DNA from: Anaspis maculata
Lineage: Eukaryota > Arthropoda > Insecta > Coleoptera > Scraptiidae
DNA length: 64,000 nt
Direction: 5' to 3'
Assembly: GCA_949128115.1 (NCBI GenBank)
Contig: OX421965.1
Location: 28,763,681-28,827,680, forward strand
In this document: positions 53,293-64,000 of the stretch, piece by piece
Position numbering within the stretch: the stretch's first letter is position 1
How the letters are laid out: each line of letters starts with the position of its first letter
Notes under the pieces: model-generated
Told to the model about the DNA's origin: nothing
What the model saw: only the letters and a program-made list of their open reading frames with translations
The model's database searches: none
Position numbers and translations under genes: made by a program

Positions 53293-56200
53293 CTAAGCTA
53301 ATTTAGATTTTTCTCCACCCAGTCCCACTAAATTCAAAGACATGTCGTACAGCTGCTTGGCCTTTTCGGGATCTCGACCTCCACAGTACGGTTTAATCGG
53401 CTTGGAATTGTCGAAATGTCGTCCACTGAGTTCCTCAATCCCATCCTGGAGCGACAAGTAGATTGATGTCTGTGCTCCTTCTTCGGGTGTCTGTAATTAA
53501 GTATTTGCAGGATTGCAGGCAATTCATTCGTTTCCACCATCAGCTCAACTTATCAAATACTCACAAGAAAAACTTTAGATCCCACAAAGTCCAGCAAATT
53601 GGAAAACCTTTGGAATTCAGTATGGACGATTCCCGGGTGGAGCGAATAAGTAGTGACTCCAGATCCTGCCAGTCTTCTCGCCATTTCTTGCGTTTGCATC
53701 ATCTGACAGAGTTTCGATCTGCCGTAAATGGTGTTGGAGCCAGGAAAACTGGCCAGATCGTTTAAATCCAGATTATGCACCAGCATGGCAGCATTCGAGG
53801 CCACGTTGATGATCCTACTCGGGGCGGATTTTTTCAATAAATCTGCAAAACTAATTGCTAATTCGAGTTCTGACACTAGCTCGCTAGCTAGGTATAGCAT
53901 ATCTGACTATCTTATGATTGTCATACAATCTCTTGGACAATCGCGCAGACTATTGCATGCGATTTGGTGCGAGAAAATGTATGAAATTCAACGAAATACA
54001 CGTTTCCAATCAAAATGGTCTCTTTCTAATTGTAACGTTTGTATAGGCTGTCTGATTTCCACATAACATAATTCTAGCAGTGGGCTGTGTTTCTGGTCGC
54101 CATCGGTCTGAATCGCAGCCCACTAGAATCATGTAGAAATCAGACAGCCTATAATTGTAAATTGAACATCAGGGTGCGCTATGAAAGTGTGAAAGAAACA
54201 CTCCAGGAGTAAAACAAGGAGTGCGGTAGTGGAAGTTGTGTAAGAAAAAATCGATTTTAGGCAACATTTGCTACATCAGTGTAGTGCGGATTGTAAAAAG
54301 CTTTGAAGCTTTTTGGAATCGAAGCTTCCAGGGAGTTTTTTCCACACGCTATCCAGGGTAGCTATTCTTGAAACTGTGGGAGAAACTCTATGAGAGTAAA
54401 ATACGTTCCGCAGTACACTGATGTAGCGAATGTAGCGAAACTTTCTCTACAGCAGTGTAGTACGGATTATATAAAACTCCCAGGGAGTTTCTCCCACATT
54501 TTGAAGAATAGCTACTCAGGGCCGCAATTCTTGAATCGTGTGAGTTTCTCATACATGTGAGATGCAACCCATTTGTGTGACAAAATCGCATGCCAGTCCG
54601 AAGTGCGTTTTCTTGAAGTGTGGGAGAAATGGCCGGTTCGGTTCGTTTCGTGGTTATCCACTTCCGTTTCCCTTAACGTGTTCTGAACCCTCACCCGAAG
54701 CCGCCACCCACCATGACCCTTCACGCCGTTCAGAGCCGGATTCATATAGCGGCGAATCGCGAATTGCGAATGCGAAGCAGAAAAATATTGTTCCTATTGG
54801 TCGATTTTTAATGACTGTCAGAAACTGGCCAATAGGAATAGAATTCGCTATTCGCGATTAGCCGCTATATGAATCGGGCTTGATGGTGCAGCCTGTGGGA
54901 GTTTCTCGCTCACCCGTTTCAGACAACTGTTGCTACATCGATGTACGGTGGATTGCATAGAACTCCCAGAGAGTTTCTCCCACAGTTTCAAGAATAGCGA
55001 CCTAAAGCAGCAAATGTGGTATGGTGCTTTATTATATTAGTTACATAAGTGCCAGGAGCAGATCTGACATGACCTGAAGCATGTTCGGTCGCTTTAATGG
55101 TGGCCTTACATTGAACATCAAATGCTGCAGTTTTTTTAGCTGCCGAGCTCTCATTGGTCACATGTTGGTCATCGACAGCAATGACAGGCGTCAGGTCCAA
55201 TCAGAACTTAGCAGCTAAAAAAGCTGCAGCTTTTGATGCTCAATGTAAGGCTACCATAAGGCTGTCATTTCCATCAAAAGGACAGACAGTGGACTATCGG
55301 TAGTACAAAAGAGACAAAGAAAAACAGACTGTCGGTTCATTTTCACAAAAGGACAAGACGCTTTTATGACCGCCTATCTCTTTTCACAGCTTTGCTGCAC
55401 TATGGTTGCACCACATTGGAGTGAAATACTCAAGTACCTACTCGTAGTATCATACATATCACTTCTACTGGGGGTAAGATGTATTATTGGCTGCATTTAG
55501 TGCAGATTGTCTGTTTCTGTTAATTGGAAACGTGTACCTATTGACAGCTGGTGTTATCCTGAAATAGAGATTTAAATTTTACCGACCCAACAGAAGATGT
55601 GTCAGAAGAAACGGGGAGAAGTAGTTGACTTGCATGCAGAGTTGGAAACCGTCTTTCGTCATTTTATCCGGCAGGTAAGCTCCGGCATTGTTGACCAAAA
55701 TGTCCAGACGGTCTTCGTTGGCGTTGATGTCGGCACAGAATTCCCTGACAGAATCCAGCGATTCCATGTCGACGAGTTTCACCGCGACGTTATCGTTTGC
55801 AGTGACGTTCACGAGTTTGTATTGAGCTTCGTTGCCTTTTTGCTGATTTCTGCACGCGAGGATCACCCGTGCGCCTCTTTTGGCGAATTCTAGGGCTGTT
55901 TCATATCCAATTCCTATTTTTTTTGAGAAATATGAAAGCGCATCATTAAGTACTTACTATTTATTAATTCCCAATTTTGCTTGTAGTGGTTTTCCACAAA
56001 TGAAAAATTGGAAATTTGAAATTGATAAAAAATGAACAATTGATTGAAGAACTTGACTTTTGGAAATCAATGACGATAACAGCCAAGATAACAGCCAGAC
56101 ATAGGCCTTTTTTAGAGAAAAATAGGCGTGATATGGATATAGTTGAAAAAAGGCTTTTCCATTATGTTTATGGAAATTCTCTGTTCATATTGATTGTGAA

Positions 56201-57215
56201 ACAGCAGAAAGAGGCATTTCGTTAAGTGGTGCTAAAAATAGATACTTATAAAAACATACGTAACTACAAAACTACAAATTTGCTCAATGGTCCTTATCCC
56301 CCTTTTTTTAATGAATTGTTCTTCAAATGTCGTATGATAGGTATTCTATATTTCATTACTCCATATCTGGTTTCTAATGATAATTCATTTGTTGGATAAA
56401 TTTTTGAGCTGAAATAAAGGCAACATCAATAAGGCAGCCACACGATTATTATTTATGAGTGGGTATTTCAGTCAACATTCAACATATGAGCGTATGAAGT
56501 ATAATTAGAATAAAGAGGTACCCCTTGAAAAAATTGAATAAATGGAATTTGTCAAAGACTGTGACTATAAAATTGGTTTTGGCATGGTGTTCGCTAGCTG
56601 TGACCCACAGAATGAGGTGAGAATTGCGACTTTATCTTGAAGAAGTTTTGACAAGAGTAAACGACAAACTGGCATGAAAACAAAGCCCTTCCACTCCTTC
56701 CAGTACCTACTCCACCATCTACACAGAAAATGTTCTGCTGCAAAACTGGAATCGAAAGGTGCTTGTATTGTGGAGTCATCTGACCGGCCGACACCAAAAG
56801 GCTGGGATAGCGCCTCTTTGTATCCACTCAACGGTATAAGCCTTCAGTCAATAATAATTTAACCCATTTCTATTGATTTAATCAATGAAACAGCATTTTC
56901 AACTAAATAGATGTAATTGTAACAAAACTAATTTGTACAATTATCAAGGTGTTCCAAAGTTTTGATAAATAGTTGAAAACAAAACAAAAATACTTTTTAG
57001 ACAACAAGTAAAATATTATGACAATTACACTTTCAGTTAGTGGAAAAGCCGTGAGATAAATGACAATAGAATAAGAATAGTTATTCGTCTAGTGCCGAGT
57101 CTGGTGCCAATAATTATTTCATCTATATAAATACTGAGCCAATACCTGTATTTGCCCCGGTAACGATGGTAGTTTTCCCAATCAAAGATTTGGGACTTTT
57201 ACAATAATTGACCAT
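53293..57215 (-). CDS. Short-chain dehydrogenase (retinol-DH-like), 4 exons
   Basis: NAD(P)-dependent oxidoreductase of the SDR superfamily, closest in style to retinol dehydrogenase 11-14; likely substrates are retinoids, steroids or other lipid alcohols and aldehydes. Exons on the minus strand are 57215-57146, 55913-55587, 53842-53565 and 53490-53293. All introns are GT-AG (1232, 1744 and 74 bp) and join in phase to give 290 aa. The Rossmann motif TGANTGIG is at residues 19-26, NNAG at 98-101, catalytic Ser148 (NVAS), Tyr172 and Lys176 (YGRSK). HPGIVHTEF follows in the cofactor loop. The C-terminal GRHFDNSKPIKPYCGG stretch is typical of the RDH11-14 group. There is no N-terminal membrane anchor before the Rossmann fold. 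The start is the only Met before GKTTIVTGA in the first exon. Intron 2 is colonised by MITEs. Confidence 0.94.
54044..54151. repeat. 108-bp hairpin MITE in SDR intron
   Basis: TAGGCTGTCTGATTTC and its complement bound arms of about 45 bp with few mismatches (shared GCAGTGGGCTG/CAGCCCACT). TA is duplicated at 54042-54043 and 54152-54153. An intronic transcript would fold into a near-perfect stem of pre-miRNA size. Confidence 0.8.
54358..55003. mobile_element. TIR element in SDR intron
   Basis: AGCTATTCTTGAAACTGTGG (54361) and its complement (ending near 55000) continue into a shared GAGAAACTCT. Related GGGAGTTTCTCCCACA words repeat inside (54240-54520, 54890-54990). It encloses the MITE at 54734-54880. 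No coding region. Confidence 0.6.
54734..54880. repeat. 147-bp palindromic MITE
   Basis: AGCCGGATTCATATAGCGGC and complement AGCCCGATTCATATAGCGGC are the ends; the arms share GAATCGCGAATTGCGAAT-like and TCCTATTGG words. Nested in the previous element. Confidence 0.7.
55097..55257. repeat. 161-bp hairpin MITE in SDR intron
   Basis: ATGGTGGCCTTACATTGAAC and complement ATGGTAGCCTTACATTGAGC are ends of arms that continue to GCTGCAG...TTAGCTGC, giving a stem of about 50 bp. Confidence 0.7.
55914..57145 (-). other. SDR intron 1
   Basis: The 1.2-kb first intron has no recognised coding exon. Overlapping minus-strand frames at 56565-56831 (77-88 codons) look protein-like but match nothing I know. 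Confidence 0.45.
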
Positions 57216-57609
57216 TATTCTTTCTATTTATTGCTCTGTTCCAGTTCGGACTTCGGAGGTCAAGCAAGTAATGTTCACTTTTATTACGGTATAAAAGGTA
57301 AGCCTACCGCAATTCCTTGGAGCAGACTAAAATCAATTTTTACGAATATACAAACCCACGGTGGATACTTGTACATTATTGGAAGTGAGAACTTGCGTGA
57401 TCCGAGTTTAACCGTGAATCACGCACCTAATTCCGTAATGACCAGGACATATCTTTATTGTTATCGTACTGCTATACGGAGACAATCGATAAATGTGTGG
57501 GATTTGAATAAGTTCAACGTATTTTTCGAGATGTTATCCAGGGGAATCTCTTACGTCCAAATTAAGAGACCGTTGGGGTTAAACCGAGGTTTAAAAACAA
57601 TGTACTAGG
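57216..57609 (+). other. SDR 5' flank with anonymous 125-codon frame
   Basis: A plus-strand frame at 57231-57608 (SSDFGGQASNVHFYYGIKGK...) is divergent from the SDR start by only 16 bp. The composition is plausible but no family is recognised. It could be an unrelated divergent gene, a decayed element, or chance; the SDR promoter must lie in this same DNA. Confidence 0.25.
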
Positions 57610-57734
57610 TACGGTTGCGTCCAAAATAAAGTGGACGACAATGTCAACGAGTTGGCTTGCTGTCATGCGACGTGCAGGCCAGAATCCTGAAAAATCCGTC
57701 AACTGTCGTCCACTTTAAAAAGTCCGCAACGGTA
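57610..57734. repeat. 125-bp MITE
   Basis: TACGGTTGCGTCC and complement TACCGTTGCGGAC are inverted ends, and AAAGTGGACGACA is shared by both arms. Confidence 0.65.
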
Positions 57735-58050
57735 CGATCTTCAGCAGAACTAAAAATAAACTGTTCGGGGGCTCTGATAAGTTATACCTTATTCCGCGTC
57801 ATACATTTATTCCTATATAGGGGTATACACATAGTTGTTTCTTGAGTAGGTACCCACTTTCGTTCTTAGATGAAAACTTTTGGAGCATCTCACTTTTGGT
57901 TGGTTTTGATTGGTTCAGACGCGTTCTTGCCGTTCTTGTGAGGTCAAGGAGGATAGGTTCAACATATCCGGTTATAAACACTCACGTTGAAAATTGGATC
58001 AATCCTCGTGGAAATGATATTTAACCACACTTAGGTTAGCGTGGAGGGCA

Positions 58051-58408
58051 AGGTAGCAAGGAGCTTGTGGTGTGGTTAGTTAGCGCGTTCGACTGCCACT
58101 CCAGAGGTCGCGGGTTCGATCTCCGCCGGGGACGGATTTTCGGCCTCGAAAAACAAGCTCATCCTTGGTTTAGTTGGAATGCTTGCTAAATGCAAGACGA
58201 GCCGTGTGTCGCATAGCACGTAAAATACGAACGATGGTGCCGACCCCATGCGATGTTGGTGGTCGTTAAAAATCCCTACCCTGTGTTGGAACACACAGGG
58301 GTTCGGCAAAATTTCCGGTATAGTTGGAGGAAAGCATTCACCGGCGTCGGTGTTAGGCCTCGTTGCGGAAATAGGCCGACGTTAAATAAACGAATAATAA
58401 AAAAAAAA
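58051..58408 (+). mobile_element. tRNA-derived SINE
   Basis: It has a polymerase III A box (TGGTTAGTTAGC, 58073-58084) and B box (GGTTCGATC, 58113-58121) about 30 bp apart in a tRNA-like head. An unrelated body of about 250 bp follows, and it ends in an AATAATAAAAAAAAA tail near 58408. The head does not fold cleanly as a full tRNA, so it is a SINE rather than a tRNA gene. The 5' end is approximate. Confidence 0.75.
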
Positions 58409-59311
58409 CACACATCAAACGCGCAAATAACACCCAAACGCCCAAAAAGAGCAGTGGTCTTTGGACTATCCTGTATTTCACAGTAGCAAATAATGCACAA
58501 ATAACATTTCACCAATGATCTTTTATTCGCTGCTCCCCATAACCGCCGTCTGATCTTGCCCTACAGAAGGGCGCCAGTTTTAACTTTGCACAAAAGGTCG
58601 TCTTTTGAACAAATGGGACCCCGGGCACAAGCAATGAGGGCAATGAGGGGGCCCTCTTATGAAAGTATGTGAAAAAAAGAACCCGAGTGAGGCGATTTTT
58701 TCAACATAATAATAATAATGCTGATAATAATCGGCATATTTTAAGCATTTTGCGATTTCATTTTTTGATTTTTTTAGCAAAATCACTTATAGACGTCTTT
58801 CACAAAAATGTTGCATTCCTTAATATTATTTTTTTCAGAAAACGCATATTTTCTGGATTAGTTTTGTCGGATGAAGCGCCGTGGACGCTTGAGAGATAAG
58901 AGGGGGGGGCGCACCATCAGATCACAAAGGGGCATAATTATTAAATGAACGACGTAAATGGTAGGTAAGATCAATATTTTTTACAAAAATGCTCTTCAGT
59001 TTTGGAAATTTGGGAAGGCCTCTGGGCCCCCAGAAAAAGCCGGGGCTCATGCCTACAGACGGCACTGCTGCGAGGTCAGTACCATTTCCACCCAAGTACC
59101 GAGCTAAGTACCTACTCACCAATACACTTAGCCCAGGCTTTTTAGCATTTAACATGAAACAAATTAATCCACGTGCAATCTTCACGGTATCGTATCCACT
59201 TAACCTTACTAAACAACATACTAAAAGTCCCCAACTGTCCTCCGTGTGCGTCATAATTTTTGAGGGGGAGGGGGCAATATTTTCATTAAAAAATTCTAGG
59301 ACAAAAGTAAT
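58409..59311. other. Possible hAT-like remnant
   Basis: GCCTACAGACGGCACTG ending near 59069 resembles a hAT right end (complement begins CAGTGCCGTCTGTAGGC), and GGGGGCCC-rich words occur near 58605-58660 on the other side. The left end and target duplication could not be established. No gene seen. Confidence 0.25.
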
Positions 59312-60520
59312 CTAGTCAGTGGCTTCAAATTTATTATATTTGGATACATTGGGATATAAGTGAAACTTAATGACAAACCAGACGTCTATGGTTCCCGTGA
59401 GGGGAGCTCGGGAGGGGGGCAATTGGTGACCTGTGCAAGAGATTTGGTTTTCATTAATATTGAGACAATACTGGCATGTTGGGTATCGTTTCCCACTAAA
59501 TCTGACCTTGCAAATTCGATTATGACCTTCAAATTCTGATTGATCCTTGTTTCGAGCAATTTTCGGCAAAAAAGCGTGATTTTGGGACCAAAATAAAGCG
59601 GTTTTTCAATTTGGGTTATTTTTTTACTTGATGCATTAATCATTGGGATTTACGATTGGATGAATTATATGGACCTTTCGGCAAGACTTTTATATCACAC
59701 ACGCGAGGAAAGTGGTTACAAGGTGAAAAAAATAATTTATTGAAAAAAATGTCGAAGTCCTAAATGTCACCCAAAAATATCTCCGCGCACTTGAAAAAAA
59801 TTGTATTGTAGCTGTAATATCGCCTTGATTTTATCTTTTAACGTTTCTTCTTGTAGCCAAAGCAATTCACTAGCTTCCGAAAAAGAAACACTCTACATTA
59901 CATTAATAATAATATAACAACAGCAACTTTCCCGCGGGTATAGCTTTATTTTTCAGTTTCAAGCTGGCTTACACCGAACGTCAAACCAGCTCGATTTTAT
60001 ATTGTTCAAGAAATGATAATTATGTCGAATGCCTGATTTAAATGCGTGAAATAGTTGCAGTTATCGATCCTATTTGAAATTTCGAACATTGATGTATTGA
60101 ACGTGAAAATATCGTGAATTAAAAATCCACAATTTTGAGGAGCAAATTTTTTTTTCAATTGCTCATAATCCTTTTAAAACGGAGATTCAACATTGTTTTC
60201 ACATTTGAATAATGTATTCAAAGTCTATAGCACAGCACAGGAAGATTTTTATAGCCGTGCTTTGCAAAAAATATCAAAAAATAATTATTATAATTTCAAG
60301 TTCACTAGCAGTCAAAAAAATCGCATCTCGCTTACCATCCGTACTTAAAGCTTATTTGGTCCAATATTGGTCCAATGACTAATGGTCCAATTAGCTTCGT
60401 TAAAAACTCGTCTATTGATTTCCAAACAATAAATCGATAGGTACCTCCAATGCCTACCGATAGTATCTGTACTCATCTAAAATAATAGCAAAGTTATCTA
60501 GCACCTAAAGGTACTAAATT
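59312..60520. other. No gene recognised
   Basis: AT-rich DNA with minor local duplications (GGTCCAAT near 60356-60395). Confidence 0.4.
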
Positions 60521-60527
60521 CATAAGT

Positions 60528-60746
60528 TTATAAAAAAAACAGATCATCCTCAGGGTCATACTCAACAAAGTGGGGTAGATTCTCACCTGTTGTGCCCCCA
60601 CAGCACTTACATATCTGCGAACAAGACAAGGAAGATCGCCTGCATCTACATTTTAGACCGTAGTTCTTCTTGCAGTTGCAAGACACTATCTTCAAGAGTC
60701 TCCGCGGAGCTGGAGGAAGATGCGTCTTGACGGGGACCAACAACAC
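60528..60746 (-). pseudogene. Cys-rich C-terminal fragment
   Basis: 72 codons containing SCNCKKNYGLKCRCRRSSLS and then CSQICKCCGG. Such CxCxxxxxxxxCxCxxxxxxCxxxCxCxxC tails end many repeated, transposon-associated insect proteins. No start of the protein is present upstream. I take it as a fragment or last exon of a mobile-element protein; function unknown. Confidence 0.45.
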
Positions 60747-60794
60747 TCGTATACGTGGGTGCTTCCGCTTAGCATACCGTGTTGTTTGTTCACA

Positions 60795-61015
60795 CCTAGA
60801 GTACCCTAGCTATTCTCTAGCGAAAACCCAAGGTTAATCCGAGGTCTAGGAGCCGCGATATTGCATGGAATGACAGACACACAGACGGACGAACGGACAA
60901 ATAATGAAATGAAATATCTTTGTCGGTTGTACATCTAGAGTCCCTAAGCTATCACCTAGCAAAAACCCGAGCGCAATCCGAAGTCTAGTAGCTGCGATAT
61001 TGCTGAAGACTGCAG
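60795..61015. repeat. Imperfect ~145-bp duplication
   Basis: CTAGAGTACCCTAGCTATTC...AAAACCC...AATCCGAGGTCTAGGAGCCG at about 60797-60858 recurs as CTAGAGTCCCTAAGCTATCA...AAAACCC...AATCCGAAGTCTAGTAGCTG at about 60936-60996. Confidence 0.65.
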
Positions 61016-62060
61016 ACGGCAATAACAAGAACAAACTATAAGCGCTACAAGTAATAGCGCTAAAAACATGATGCACAAAGAAGAAAATTGAGAAACTGTA
61101 GCACCTACTTATATTACCAGACCAGACTTAGTGAGTATGATATCATGCATATTGAACGTAGGATCAATTATTACAGATCAAAGTCAAGGTTAATAATGTT
61201 GAAGTGATTTTCCCGATATAATGCGTTGGACGTAACTTCATAGAATCCTTATTGGAATTGCTGGACAATTTACAATGAAGTTGAAAGATACGTCATTTTG
61301 AAGCTAAAGCTATAGGGCATCTACTGCATATAATAATATCAAGTGATATTTAGTGGTCGATGCAAAAGTAAAATGTTAACTGAAGCATAAGAAAAAAAAC
61401 ACGTAAAAAAGTGTCATTATTGAGAATTTAAGACATGACGAAAACATGCAATAAAACATGCGAGAAACCCTGGCTGGAAAAGTTGCATGCAGAAATGCAC
61501 TGTGTGCCGCGTTCATAACTGTCGTTTCGAACCCTCTGTTATATCCAAAATCAGAGCAACGACGGTAAGTGGTAAGTGTTCCCTCCAATGGCACCTCACG
61601 ATGCACCTAGAGGTTCACTTGTTGGTGACAGTGATTTGGCCACGTGAAGGTCAATCAGCTTGTTTGGTAGAAGTTGGGTGCCTGTTCAAAAGTTTCTCTC
61701 AACACATGCCGGATCAGGTTCACGTTCACATGTTTGCAGGAGGGTCCTTGGTTCGATACGCCATCCGCGGTAGAAATTTAGAGAAGAAAGGCTTCTTGCA
61801 ACACAGTAGGAGCCCAGTCACATGGGTTTTCACTCGCGCTCACTTGAAATACATGCAATGAATCGATATCGGACATCGTTACTCTCTACCGACGACAGCT
61901 TCCATGTTGACGGTGACATTTGCATTCGAGGGAAATTCATAAGTTATCGATACGTAACGACGGTCGCTATCTACCATACCGAGATCAATAACAGGCCTGC
62001 AGAGGTGGTGTGAGGTGTGGTGACTGTGGTGGACGGACGGTGGTGGAAGGGTGGTGGTAC
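61016..62060. other. No gene recognised
   Basis: A 124-codon frame at 61487-61861 (+) has no recognisable motif. A GT-rich stretch lies at about 62004-62060. Confidence 0.35.
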
Positions 62061-62065
62061 CTATG

Positions 62066-62534
62066 AGGAACTATAGTGGCAAACGTCTGAAGTAATGGCG
62101 CCCGTGTTCCATGCACCCCAGCTATCATCAGTGTCATTTTAAGCGTACATAACCTCAACTTTGTAATTGTCATTTCATTTTCATTTGTCAGCACTCAGCA
62201 TATAACCAGCGCCAGCGGTTTGCGCCACTTCGTGAGTTGAAAAGTAGAAACGCCGACAAGCCAAAAATCGCGGAAAAAAATTGGTAGTGACGTGTTGTGT
62301 GTTGTGTATCAGGCTGCAACAGTTCCAAAGGACCATACCTTTTTGCAGTTTGCACCAGCTCTTTTTTATCCTCTCTCAGTGGGGCTCCTATCCGCCTCAG
62401 CTCTTCTTTGAGCACTTTCCACTTTCCGTACATTTGTTTGTATTTTTTTGAGGTTATGTACGTTAACTGTCAATATGGGTGCATGGAACACGTCGCCCTC
62501 TACAATCGGTTTTGCCTATAGTTCCCCATTGGTG
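62066..62534. repeat. MITE with ~90-bp TIRs
   Basis: GGAACTATAGTGGCAAA (62075) and the complement of TTTTGCCTATAGTTCC (ending about 62525) are ends; GTGTTCCATGCACCC and GTACATAACCTCAA are shared inverted within the arms. The interior frame at 62188-62433 on minus is anonymous. Confidence 0.68.
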
Positions 62535-63065
62535 CCACTTGCCAGCTTGCCACTGATGGTGGCGTTGAAGTGTGCAGTGTGAGGGAAAACAACGAGGGAA
62601 ACAATCTGTAATTCTGTACTTACCCAATAATATCTACGTCCGTGAACCTAGCCGCCAATGCTGTAGCCGCTGATTTGGCGAGTTCAACCGAACGGTAGCC
62701 CGACCCACAATGTACGAGTAGGCGGCAAATTAGCGGCTATCAGCGGCTGGAGCCGCCGAACCGAAGTGAAAGATCAGCGGCGACCATCGAACTCTTAACG
62801 TGAAAAATCAGCGGCTGCAACTCTTCGTCAGAATTTACCAACATCAATTTATTCGCATTTTATTATTATTTTTATTTAAGTATGTTACTATCCCTAATAA
62901 AAGAAACAGGAACCAGTCTCAAAAACTTGAAAAAAATTGTATCTCGGGTTCAGCATTAACCAATTTTATCAGAAACGGAAATGACGCGCACAATGACCAT
63001 CGCCATTCACCGCAAATTACAAGTTTTTCCGAAAACCAATTCGTAAAGGGTGCATTTAGTTTCAG
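62535..63065. other. No gene recognised
   Basis: Contains a GC-rich local repeat of (A/G)GCGGCT words at about 62650-62815; otherwise nothing. Confidence 0.4.
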
Positions 63066-64000
63066 GGTGACAGCAACCCCTGAAGCCTCAAACTAAAAAA
63101 AATCACAACTCGAGCTTGGAAATTGGGATTTCTTGAAAAAAGGGGGGAGAACCACCACAAGGACCATCTCCATCGACCTGCACCCTAGTCGCTACTCGCG
63201 CGAATTCCGAGGGGGGTGAGAGCAACCCCTGAAGCCTCAAAATAAAAAAAATCACAACTCGAGCTTGGAAATTGGGATTACTTCCAAAAAGAAGCGGAAC
63301 CAGCACAAGGACCGTCTCCATCGACCTGCACCCTAGTCGCTACTCGCGCGAATTCCGAGGGGGGTGACAGCAACCCCTGAAGCCTCAAACTAAAAAAAAT
63401 CACAACTCGAGCTTGGAAATTGGGATTTCTTGAAAAAAGGAGGGAGAACCACCACAAGGACCATTTCCATCGACCTGCACCCTAGTCGCTACTCGCGCGA
63501 ATTCCGAGGGGGGTGAGAGCAACCCCTGAAGCCTCAAAATAAAAAAAATCACAACTCGAGCTTGGAAATTGGGATTACTTCCAAAAAGAAGCGGAACCAG
63601 CACAAGGACCATCTCCATCGACCTGCACCCTAGTCGCTACTCGCGCGAATTCCGAGGGGGGTGACAGCAACCCCTGAAGCCTCAAAATAAAAAAAATCAC
63701 AACTCGAGCTTGGAAATTGGGATTACTTCCAAAAAGAAGGGGAACCAGCACAAGGACCATCTCCATCGACCTGCACCCTAGTCGCTACTCGCGCGAATTC
63801 CGAGGGGGGTGAGAGCAACCCCTGAAGCCTCAAAATAAAAAAAATCACAACTCGAGCTTGGAAATTGGGATTTCTTGAAAAAAGGGGGGAGAACCACCAC
63901 AAGGACCATTTCCATCGACCTGCACCCTAGTCGCTACTCGCGCGAATTCCGAGGGGGGTGAGAGCAACCCCTAAAGCCTCAAAATAAAAAAAATCACAAC
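63066..64000. repeat. Satellite, ~148.5-bp monomer, two subtypes
   Basis: CGAGCTTGGAAATTGGGATT recurs at 63111, 63260, 63408, 63557, 63705 and 63853, spacings 148-149 bp. Two monomer types are visible after it: A (TTCTTGAAAAAAGG...AACCACCAC) and B (TACTTCCAAAAAGAAG...AACCAGCAC), in the order A B A B B A. The array continues past the window edge. Minus-strand frames of 63-72 codons in each monomer are by-products. Confidence 0.95.

Noticed and set aside
58060..58135. tRNA gene (A and B boxes present)
   Set aside because: Anticodon and acceptor stems do not fold properly, and a SINE body with an A-rich tail follows.
63103..63766. Repeated 63-72-codon minus-strand proteins
   Set aside because: They are identical by-products of satellite monomers, not independent genes.

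Overview
This window is eukaryotic, from an insect genome. The evidence is two intact intron-containing host genes with canonical GT-AG introns (an insect-type UDP-glycosyltransferase and a retinol-dehydrogenase-like SDR), AT-rich intergenic DNA, and a dense load of arthropod-type transposable elements (BEL/Pao, Gypsy-like, non-LTR, Tc1/mariner, pogo, hAT, PIF/Harbinger-like, a SINE). A hemipteran is my best guess from overall flavour only. No bacterial operon, phage or CRISPR is present.

Host genes: (1) a complete 3-exon UGT on + at 7651-9266 (500 aa); (2) a complete 4-exon SDR on - at 53293-57215 (290 aa), whose second intron is stuffed with small inverted-repeat elements. A third candidate gene, or gene captured inside a transposon, lies at about 48084-48909 and shows a run of short phase-consistent exons.

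Layout: 0.35-1.6 kb, Tc1-like element with dead transposase; 3.1-3.9 kb, non-LTR tail; 5.2-6.9 kb, one foldback element nested in another; 7.65-9.27 kb, UGT; 10.06-18.27 kb, a deep nest in which an LTR is split by a long-TIR element, itself hit by a palindromic element and a CCCTGCTG-TIR element, with a non-LTR copy flanked by a 529-bp duplication; 18.4-21.7 kb, Gypsy-like remnant (primer site, integrase scrap) around a 16-bp minisatellite and a GC-rich degenerate tandem repeat; 22.8-23.4 kb, solo LTR; 23.8-26.4 kb, hAT element with an 8-bp TSD; 27.8-38.0 kb, TA-flanked element enclosing a young, nearly intact BEL/Pao retrotransposon (29197-35995, identical LTRs, one in-frame stop); 40.3-41.6 kb, a TIR element enclosing a pogo derivative; 43.0-50.4 kb, another nest (TIR element > TIR element > non-LTR > PIF-like MITE); 50.8-52.7 kb, a 1.9-kb palindrome; 53.3-57.2 kb, SDR; 58.05-58.4 kb, SINE; 62.1-62.5 kb, MITE; 63.07-64 kb, a satellite array running off the end.

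Most of the window is therefore transposon archaeology, and insertion order can be read from target-site duplications. No cooperating host pathway is evident; the UGT and the SDR are independent small-molecule metabolism genes.
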